6,364 bases of DNA from Planctomycetaceae bacterium TMED10 (GTDB lineage: Bacteria; Planctomycetota; Planctomycetia; Pirellulales; UBA7805): contig NHBP01000054.1 in the NCBI GenBank assembly GCA_002168195.1, forward strand, positions 18,299-24,662, written 5' to 3'. Below the pieces are notes generated by a model, which saw only the letters and a program-made list of their open reading frames with translations, was not told the origin of the DNA and did not search any database. Made by a program: the position numbers and the translations under genes. Shown piece after piece: positions 1-5,004 of the stretch (its first letter is position 1; every line of letters begins with the position of its first letter).

Positions 1-1164
1 TGGCACCCGGACGTCCTTTACGCATCCAGCGGTGCAGCGCCCCGCAATGTGAATCGCGCCGATGCATCGGTACTCACACCAGAGCCTGTAAATCCAGAAG
101 CCATTACTCCAGAGATTGTCGGCAGCGAGGAAATTCTGCCAGAAGATTTGGGGCCCGGAGAAATCCTAATTCCGGACGGAACCGATCCTATGGAGGTGGG
201 CGCGTTTTCCGATGGCTGCTGCCCCGACTGTGGTGGCTCGCCGTGCGGATGCGATCCGGACTGGGGATATCCACTTCCGGCATTTGGCACCGTCTGCATT
301 CCCTTTTTAAGACCGACCCTTGAATTTGTCGACTTCAGCATCGGGGCGGAGTCGTTCGCCGGTCCAAGTGACCAGGGAGTCAATAGTAACTTTGGCTTCA
401 ACGAGACGGTCAACTTATCGGGTAGTTGGCTCGATGGCTGGGTAGGTTGGCAGGTAGGAGCACGATTTATTCAGGCCGATTTGAACGGCATGCGAGTCAA
501 CCGGACTGGGAGTTATACACAGTCTGTTCTCTGGAAACCCGATATGCGGCACCAGGAATTTCTTACCCTTGCCCTCTTCCATCGCGCCACTGAATTTCAA
601 CCCTGGCAGGGAGGTTTGGCGATAGATTTCATGGAAGATCATTTTTACTACAAGACAGACCTCACGCAGCTTCGTGTAGAGGTGAGTCGCCGCATGTGGG
701 GGCGACTTGATTTTGGAACCTGGCTCGTATTCCGCGGTGATTCCGAGCAGAATGTTGATGAGTATCGAACGAACGCTATCACAAAGGCCGAATATCAGGC
801 AGCCAACCAATACACTTTGTTCCTTCAGTGGGCATTTCCCAACGGGGGTGAAGCACGAATTTATGGTGGCGGCGGTAACGATCGTGATGGAATCATCGGC
901 GGCTACTTTTGGTCACCGCTGTCACACAGCATTGCCGTGACCGGAAATTTCGGCTTCCTCTTCTCGGGTAAAAAAGGTCATCTTCCAGGGCCCGCGCCGG
1001 GTCCCGTTCCGTACAAACAAATTGAGGACTCCTATGGCTTGAGCCTCAACATTGCATGGTATCCGCATAAACGTGCTCGTATTGGAAGTCGAAATCCCTA
1101 TCGTGCACTCTTCCCGGTTGCCAACAACGGCACGTTCTTCGTCAAACGAAATGGTATAAATTAA
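1..1164 (+). CDS. Secreted/outer-membrane beta-strand-rich protein, DUF6666-like, 5' end missing
   Basis: The frame is open to the first base of the window and ends in TAA at 1162-1164, so this is the 3' part (about 387 residues) of a longer gene. A GTG at 49 could be read as a start, but the frame continues upstream without a stop and no ribosome binding site precedes it. The visible N-terminal part is low-complexity and acidic, with six degenerate P-E-x-[VIL]-x pentapeptides (79-168). A cysteine cluster follows (CCPDCGGSPCGC, from nt 217). The remaining roughly 290 residues alternate hydrophobic and polar residues and are rich in Gly, Trp, Tyr and Phe, as in outer-membrane beta-barrels (e.g. 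WLDGWVGWQVGARF). The C-terminus carries SRNPYRALFPVANNGTFFV. This pattern resembles the planctomycete DUF6666 family, whose function is unknown; the family name is from memory. The signal peptide must lie outside the window. It is followed by its own terminator, so it is probably not cotranscribed with the porin downstream. Confidence 0.8.
   Translation, partial: WHPDVLYASSGAAPRNVNRADASVLTPEPVNPEAITPEIVGSEEILPEDLGPGEILIPDGTDPMEVGAFSDGCCPDCGGSPCGCDPDWGYPLPAFGTVCIPFLRPTLEFVDFSIGAESFAGPSDQGVNSNFGFNETVNLSGSWLDGWVGWQVGARFIQADLNGMRVNRTGSYTQSVLWKPDMRHQEFLTLALFHRATEFQPWQGGLAIDFMEDHFYYKTDLTQLRVEVSRRMWGRLDFGTWLVFRGDSEQNVDEYRTNAITKAEYQAANQYTLFLQWAFPNGGEARIYGGGGNDRDGIIGGYFWSPLSHSIAVTGNFGFLFSGKKGHLPGPAPGPVPYKQIEDSYGLSLNIAWYPHKRARIGSRNPYRALFPVANNGTFFVKRNGIN
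79..168 (+). repeat. Six degenerate pentapeptide repeats (P-E-x-[VIL]-x) in the envelope protein
   Basis: Read in frame, the stretch divides into PEPVN, PEAIT, PEIVG, SEEIL, PEDLG and PGEIL. Each unit is 15 nt, with Pro (once Ser) at position 1, Glu (once Gly) at position 2 and an aliphatic residue at position 4. The DNA copies have diverged (CCA/CCC, GAG/GAA, varied third codons), so this is an old protein-level repeat. It lies before the cysteine cluster and the beta-rich domain and is probably an extended, acidic linker. Confidence 0.6.
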
Positions 1165-1195
1165 CGCGTATTCCAGGGGGTTGGGGGCGTAAAAG

Positions 1196-1235
1196 AAGAG
1201 CTCGGTGGTTCATCCCACCGGGCTCTTTCTTATTG
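1196..1235 (+). terminator. Rho-independent terminator of the DUF6666-like gene
   Basis: A 13-bp stem pairs 1196-1208 (AAGAGCTCGGTGG) with 1215-1227 (CCACCGGGCTCTT). It has a single G-T wobble and a six-base loop, TTCATC. The run TTTCTTATT follows on the + strand. It begins about 30 nt after the stop codon of the first gene, the right place to end that transcript and insulate the porin downstream. Confidence 0.88.
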
Positions 1236-1584
1236 GATGGCGCACCGACCATCGAGAGCCTCAAAGTCACGCTATCTTTCCTATGTCACACCCGGTGATT
1301 GCCAGCATTGACATCAACGTTGGAAAGCAAACCAGGCAGATGACCGCCCCACACGAAACATCCAGACAAATTCTACCGGGCAAGGACGCTAAAATCTGAA
1401 TAACCGTCAATACTTCTTCCTCAATCGGTAGAGTTTGACATCATCCAGCCCGCATCTTCATTTCGTCCCCAAATATCGCCTCATTAGTTTGAACTCCACC
1501 AACTGGTAGGTCGATAGCAGAAATGGCAAAGGGTTATTTGAGCCTGTATTGGCTCCAGGTCTAACCGACCAGGGGCATACAATC

Positions 1585-1610
1585 GGGCGGAGAGCTCTCT
1601 GCACCCGCCC
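1585..1610 (+). promoter_or_regulatory. GC-rich hairpin containing a 16-bp palindrome, upstream of the first porin
   Basis: GGGCGG at 1585-1590 is complementary to CCGCCC at 1605-1610. Overlapping it, 1587-1602 (GCGGAGAGCTCTCTGC) is a near-perfect loopless palindrome with one G-T wobble. The two readings are alternatives: a 6-bp RNA stem over a 14-base loop, or a dyad DNA site for a dimeric regulator. It sits 2 bp downstream of a TACAAT box, so if that box is used the hairpin would be at the very 5' end of the mRNA. Neither role is proven. Confidence 0.4.
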
Positions 1611-1678
1611 ACGTGTTGGTTGGATGCTAACACGGTGTCGCTCACAATCACGCGTTATATATTCCTCATTCAGGGAAT

Positions 1679-1682
1679 GGAG
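1679..1682 (+). promoter_or_regulatory. Ribosome binding site that fixes the first porin's start
   Basis: GGAG lies 9 nt before ATG 1692. It supports that start over the in-frame ATG at 1677, which would leave only AGGG immediately beside it, and over a TTG at 1620. Starting at 1692 also puts a canonical signal peptide directly at the N-terminus. Confidence 0.65.
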
Positions 1683-1691
1683 TATTTAGTC

Positions 1692-3152
1692 ATGAGACTT
1701 ACACGAATTACTTTTGCATTAACGATCGCCGGCTTGATCGGCACGGGCAGCGCATTTGCCCAGGGCCAGGTGCCCACACCGGTCAACCAGACCTCATTTA
1801 ACTATGACAGCTACTACGCAACGGAAGCAACCGTTGCTGCCCAACCACGTGAAGACGAAGGGGTTCTTGGACCAACCGGCCCTCCGATTGACGTGATGGA
1901 CAATGATTACTCAGGAGATGATGGTCGTGAAGCCCCGATGCCAGGACTCAACTGGAGTCGTGGTTGCGATTACGAACTAGACTGCGGTCCAATGTGGACG
2001 CTTCAAGCCTGCGAAAACGACCTGATCAACTATGGTGGTTGGTTGTCCGGTGGCTTCACAACCAACAATTGGGGCAACACCACGATGCTTGGTAATGCCC
2101 AGTTACCTTTCAATAACGATCCGCACCTCAACATCAACCAAGCCTGGATGTGGTTCCAAAAGGAAGCAGACAACGGAGGCTGTGGTTTCGATTGGGGATA
2201 CCAAGTCGACGTCATGGCTGGTGTTGATGGCCCAGACACGCAAGCCTTTGGCGGACCTGGCTGGGATAGCACCTGGCAGTGGGGTAACGGTGGATACGGT
2301 GCGGCCATTCCGCAGGCATATCTATCTGTTGCTTACGATGATGTCACCGTAATCATGGGTCACTTCTTTACCATCATGGGCTACGAAGTTGTTCCGGCTC
2401 CTTATAACTTCTTCTACTCTCATGCCTACACCATGGCATATGGCGAGCCGTTCACTCACACCGGTATCCTCGCCGAATATTCGTATTCGGACCAACTCAG
2501 CTTTTACGGCGGTTGGACAAATGGTTGGGATGAAGGCTTCAACTTCGGTGCTAACGGTTCCAGCACTTTCCTCGGTGGTATCATGTGGAACAGTGCCGAT
2601 GAGCGAACCGCCGTGTCCTGGACCGTCAACGCTGGTGACTGGGGTAATGGTGCCAACATTCACCCGAATCAGGACACTGGTCCGACGACCATGAGCGAAG
2701 GAAGCCTTTATTCCCAGAGCTTCGTATTGCAACAGCAAATCGAAGACAACTGGACCTACGTCTTCCAAACCGATTACGGTTATAACCGAACTCGGGTTCC
2801 TGGTGGAGTCGACACGCAGTGGTACGGTGTGAACAACTATCTGTTCTACAACTTCAACTGCTGCTGGGCCGCTGGTGTGCGAGCCGAGTGGTTCTCTGAT
2901 CCTAATGGTGCTCGTGTTGATCGTGCCGGATTAAATGCCGGAAATGAAGCGGCGGACCGAGCGAACTACTTTGAAATTACTGTCGGTGCCAACTGGAGGC
3001 CCAACAATAATTTCCGCTTGCGACCGGAAGTTCGCTACGATTGGGCCAACGGTATGGGCACCAATGGTGGTCAACGGTTTGATCCGAACGCAGGTTCCTA
3101 TGACCATGCTGATCTTTGGACGTTCGGTCTCGATGCAATCTGGATGTTCTAA
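1692..3152 (+). CDS. Outer-membrane porin, putative beta-barrel porin-2 (BBP2/DUF1597) type, first copy
   Basis: The protein is 486 aa from ATG 1692. Residues 1-23 form a signal peptide (MRLTR, then a hydrophobic stretch, then SAFA|Q), so it is exported by Sec. Residues 24 to about 108 are a low-complexity, acidic, probably disordered segment ending in a cysteine-containing stretch (CDYELDC at 92-98, Cys107). A beta-rich domain then begins at NYGGW and runs to the C-terminal WMF; a final aromatic residue is the usual signal for outer-membrane barrel assembly. Typical motifs are GGPGWDSTWQWG (187-198), the NFFYSH..TMAYGEPFTHTG block (239-258) and NNNFRLRPEVRYDWANG near the end. BBP2 proteins are inferred outer-membrane channels common in planctomycetes; the solute is unknown. 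Phe is mostly TTC (about 21 TTC to 5 TTT in the barrel), suggesting strong expression. It is flanked by terminators on both sides, so it is probably monocistronic. Its neighbour at 3344 is a paralogue. Confidence 0.9.
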   Translation: MRLTRITFALTIAGLIGTGSAFAQGQVPTPVNQTSFNYDSYYATEATVAAQPREDEGVLGPTGPPIDVMDNDYSGDDGREAPMPGLNWSRGCDYELDCGPMWTLQACENDLINYGGWLSGGFTTNNWGNTTMLGNAQLPFNNDPHLNINQAWMWFQKEADNGGCGFDWGYQVDVMAGVDGPDTQAFGGPGWDSTWQWGNGGYGAAIPQAYLSVAYDDVTVIMGHFFTIMGYEVVPAPYNFFYSHAYTMAYGEPFTHTGILAEYSYSDQLSFYGGWTNGWDEGFNFGANGSSTFLGGIMWNSADERTAVSWTVNAGDWGNGANIHPNQDTGPTTMSEGSLYSQSFVLQQQIEDNWTYVFQTDYGYNRTRVPGGVDTQWYGVNNYLFYNFNCCWAAGVRAEWFSDPNGARVDRAGLNAGNEAADRANYFEITVGANWRPNNNFRLRPEVRYDWANGMGTNGGQRFDPNAGSYDHADLWTFGLDAIWMF

Positions 3153-3191
3153 GCCGATTGCTATCTGACCGGAACCTGAATGAGACTTACT

Positions 3192-3227
3192 CACCGCCCG
3201 CACATTTGTGCGGGCGGTGTTTTTTTT
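3192..3227 (+). terminator. Strong rho-independent terminator of the first porin
   Basis: CACCGCCCGCACA (3192-3204) and TGTGCGGGCGGTG (3207-3219) are perfectly complementary over 13 positions, giving about 12 bp of stem and a tetraloop. Eight T's (3220-3227) follow directly. It starts 40 nt after the porin's stop codon. Such a strong signal implies that the second porin has its own promoter. Confidence 0.95.
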
Positions 3228-3264
3228 GATTGATATTTTGGGTGCCACACGACCACTTCTTCTC

Positions 3265-3281
3265 GAAAGAACCATTCTTTC
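3265..3281 (+). promoter_or_regulatory. Inverted repeat in the leader of the second porin
   Basis: GAAAGAA (3265-3271) and TTCTTTC (3275-3281) are perfect inverted copies separated by CCA. Two further outer pairs match after one mismatch (3262-3263 with 3283-3284). It lies between the upstream terminator and the porin's start, where a promoter is required. It could be an operator or a small hairpin. An AT-rich TATATC at 3289-3294 is the nearest -10-like sequence but has no clear -35. Confidence 0.35.
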
Positions 3282-3343
3282 AAGTCGATATATCCAATAG
3301 CATCCCCATCAATCCACCCTCATTGCTACAAGTACCGCACGCC

Positions 3344-4723
3344 ATGGTGTCGTTCTGGAAATACCTGCTTGCAGTCACCCGGATGTTCCGAATCAGGATG
3401 TTCGTCTTTTGCGGGTTCTTGTTGGTCGGCACAGCCGATCCCCCAGGGTTTGCACAGGGTCCTCCCACCCCCCAACCAGTGCTCAACTGGGAGTTTGAGA
3501 ATACGACCGCGGAAGAGGTCAGTCGTGGGGATGTCTGGACGCTTCAGGATCGCACTGCAGGATCGCCGATCAGTTATGGCGGTTGGTTTTCTGGCGGGCT
3601 CACGGTGAATAATTGGGGCAACACCTCGATGCTGGGAAATTCCCAGCTGCCGTTTAATAACGATCCGCATCTGAACGTGAACCAAGGGTGGCTATGGGCT
3701 GAAAAAGAAGCGGACACAGAGAATGATGGCGTTTACTGGGGGTTCCACGTCGATTTGATTGCGGGGTGCGATGGACCAGATACCGAGGCTTTCGGGGGGC
3801 CCGGTTGGGACAGCACCTGGCAGTGGGGATCCGGCCAATATGGCGCGGCAGTGCCCCAGGCTTACGTGCAGTTGGCCATTGATCGTTTTTCGATCATCAT
3901 CGGCCGCTTTTTCACCATTCTCGGTTACGAACAGGTACCCTCTCCTTACAACTTTTTTTATTCGCACGACTACACGATGGCATATGGCGAACCATTCACG
4001 CACACCGGTCTATTGTGTGAATATCCGCTCACCGAGACGATCACGCTGCTCGGAGGCTGGACCAATGGTTGGGATCAGGGATTTCAATTTGCGGCTAACG
4101 GATCGAGCACATTCCTCGGGGGCATCCAATACCAGACGCCTGATGAGAGAACAAGCGTGATGTGGACTGTGACGACCGGTTACTGGGGCAAAGGTTCAAC
4201 CATTCACTCCGGGGGTGTTGGTGGGGGGCCGACGACAATGAGCGACGGAAATATATATGATCAAAGTTTTGTCTGGCAGCAGATGCTCGGAAGAAACTGG
4301 ACCTATGTCTTCCAGACTGATCTGGGACTCAACCAAGGGACAGCTCAAGCCCAAGGTAATACCAACACGCAGTGGTACAGCGTGGTCAACTACTTGTTCT
4401 ACAATTTCAACTATCATTGGGCGACCGGAATCCGCTGCGAATGGTTCTCTGATCCACAGGGCGTTCGCGTTGATCGTGCAGACCTCAATCAGCTTAATGC
4501 CCAAGGCCAATCGATTCCGGGTTTGAACCGTGCCAACTATTGGGCAATCACGTTAGGTCTTAATTACCGCACGAACAATAATTTCCGTTTGCGCCCGGAA
4601 ATCCGCTATGACTGGGCCAATGGAATGGGTACCAACCCAGGTCGGCGGTTTGACCCCCTTGGCAATGCCTACCGTGGGGTAGATCTTTGGACTTTGGGCA
4701 TGGATGCCATCTGGCTCTTTTAG
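3344..4723 (+). CDS. Outer-membrane porin, BBP2/DUF1597 type, second (paralogous) copy
   Basis: From ATG 3344 the product is 459 aa. An alternative ATG at 3383 (446 aa) gives a more classical signal peptide (MFRIR, then a hydrophobic core, then GFA|Q). No ribosome binding site decides between them; a TTG at 3230 is too close to the terminator to be plausible. Cleavage is expected at GFA|QG either way. The mature protein starts with only about 45 residues of linker, sharing WTLQ and the YGGW motif with the first porin. It then follows that paralogue through the whole barrel: PFNNDPHLN, GGPGWDSTWQWG, YNFFYSH, MAYGEPFTHTG, NGSSTFLGG, EWFSDP, NNNFRLRPE and a final WLF. Well over half the barrel positions are identical by eye. 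Codon use is less biased (Phe about 10 TTC to 11 TTT; more GGG and GGA), which suggests lower expression. The solute is unknown. No clear terminator follows; the 4724-4846 stretch has only a T8 run with a weak stem. Confidence 0.88.
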   Translation: MVSFWKYLLAVTRMFRIRMFVFCGFLLVGTADPPGFAQGPPTPQPVLNWEFENTTAEEVSRGDVWTLQDRTAGSPISYGGWFSGGLTVNNWGNTSMLGNSQLPFNNDPHLNVNQGWLWAEKEADTENDGVYWGFHVDLIAGCDGPDTEAFGGPGWDSTWQWGSGQYGAAVPQAYVQLAIDRFSIIIGRFFTILGYEQVPSPYNFFYSHDYTMAYGEPFTHTGLLCEYPLTETITLLGGWTNGWDQGFQFAANGSSTFLGGIQYQTPDERTSVMWTVTTGYWGKGSTIHSGGVGGGPTTMSDGNIYDQSFVWQQMLGRNWTYVFQTDLGLNQGTAQAQGNTNTQWYSVVNYLFYNFNYHWATGIRCEWFSDPQGVRVDRADLNQLNAQGQSIPGLNRANYWAITLGLNYRTNNNFRLRPEIRYDWANGMGTNPGRRFDPLGNAYRGVDLWTLGMDAIWLF

Positions 4724-4846
4724 CCAAGCCCGCGGGAAACGCTCCCTCCCTGCGCAATGGGTGCCCGTTTGTTTAGCAGCCAGCTACCGTTCTCATTTTT
4801 TTTCGAGCATGCGATGGGCAAAATCCTGCCGATTTAGACCGGTAGC

Positions 4847-4868
4847 AGCACCCCATGATGGGCGTGCT
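4847..4868 (+). promoter_or_regulatory. Dyad (inverted repeat) just upstream of the amt sigma-54 promoter
   Basis: AGCAC (4847-4851) pairs with GTGCT (4864-4868), and CCCAT (4852-4856) with ATGGG (4858-4862). This gives ten complementary pairs around a central G with one unpaired C at 4863. The outer half-sites AGCAC/GTGCT resemble the TGCAC/GTGCA halves of enteric NtrC sites. However, they are 12 bp apart instead of 7, and the dyad is centred only about 44 bp before the expected transcription start, unusually close for an enhancer. It is probably a regulator site; the protein is unknown. Confidence 0.45.
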
Positions 4869-4873
4869 AGCAA

Positions 4874-4890
4874 TTGGCACGGCGTTTGCA
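4874..4890 (+). promoter_or_regulatory. Sigma-54 (-24/-12) promoter of the ammonium transporter gene
   Basis: TTGGCACGGCGTTTGCA matches the RpoN consensus YTGGCACGNNNNTTGCW at every defined position. The invariant GG (4876-4877) and GC (4888-4889) are separated by exactly 10 bp. Transcription would begin near 4901, leaving a leader of about 100 nt before ATG 5005. Sigma-54 promoters require an AAA+ enhancer-binding protein. For ammonium transporter genes this is usually NtrC, which responds to nitrogen limitation. The match, spacing, strand and gene context all agree. Confidence 0.88.
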
Positions 4891-4967
4891 TTACGGTTGG
4901 TGTGATCCTTTTTCGGGTCTGTGGTATAGCCGTCGACAGCTTGTCGTCGTAGGCGAGGACTGTGCCA

Positions 4968-4989
4968 TATCCTTCTGTTTATCCTTCTG
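4968..4989 (+). repeat. Tandem 12-bp direct repeat in the amt leader
   Basis: TATCCTTCTG occurs at 4968-4977 and again at 4980-4989, separated by TT, giving a 12-bp period. It ends just before the putative ribosome binding site. The CCTT in each copy could pair with the AAGG at 4993-4996, so the repeat might affect translation. The pairing is only four base pairs. Confidence 0.5.
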
Positions 4990-4992
4990 AAT

Positions 4993-4997
4993 AAGGG
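4993..4997 (+). promoter_or_regulatory. Probable ribosome binding site of amt
   Basis: AAGGG ends 7 nt before ATG 5005 and is a partial match to AAGGAG. It supports ATG 5005, which also begins a signal peptide. The CCTT of the adjacent repeat could mask it. Confidence 0.5.
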
Positions 4998-5004
4998 CGA
5001 CGTT

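Larger units (their letters stand above)
1236..1691 (+). other. Gene-free leader region upstream of the first porin
   Basis: No credible gene is visible in these roughly 450 bases; the only open frame begins inside the preceding terminator and has no ribosome binding site. A perfect -35-like TTGACA occurs at 1435-1440, but no good -10 box lies 16-18 bp downstream. TACAAT at 1578-1583 (5 of 6 to TATAAT) and TATATT at 1658-1663 are -10-like, but neither has a recognisable -35 partner. The second would put transcription start about 20-25 nt before the porin's ATG. The promoter is therefore not settled. The one clear structural element is the GC-rich hairpin at 1585-1610. No tRNA, riboswitch or sigma-54 box was recognised. 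Confidence 0.5.

Noticed and set aside
49..51. GTG at 49 as the true start of the first gene
   Set aside because: The same frame is open back to base 1, there is no ribosome binding site, and an envelope protein of this type should begin with a signal peptide, which is absent here. The gene is simply cut by the window.
1205..1399. 64-aa open frame in the leader of the first porin
   Set aside because: It begins inside the terminator hairpin, has no ribosome binding site and shows no recognisable protein features.
1435..1463. TTGACA as part of a sigma-70 promoter for the first porin
   Set aside because: The -35 hexamer is perfect, but the sequence 17 bp downstream (TCATTT) is not a -10 box, and the start would be over 200 nt from the gene.
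1524..1540. TGGCAA before the first porin as a sigma-54 box
   Set aside because: The -12 position has TT where the invariant GC should be, so the element is incomplete.
2322..2768. 148-aa minus-strand open frame inside the first porin
   Set aside because: Fully contained antisense to a well-supported porin gene; no own start signals.
4760..4764. GGTGC as an NtrC enhancer site upstream of amt
   Set aside because: Only one half-site is present; the matching TGCAC half is not found at the required spacing.
4774..4803. T8 run (4796-4803) as a terminator for the second porin
   Set aside because: The only nearby stem is 4 bp (TAGC/GCTA) and is separated from the T run by nine bases, too weak for an intrinsic terminator.
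4704..4952. 82-aa open frame between the second porin and amt
   Set aside because: It overlaps the porin's end and runs across the dyad and sigma-54 promoter; no ribosome binding site or protein-like pattern.
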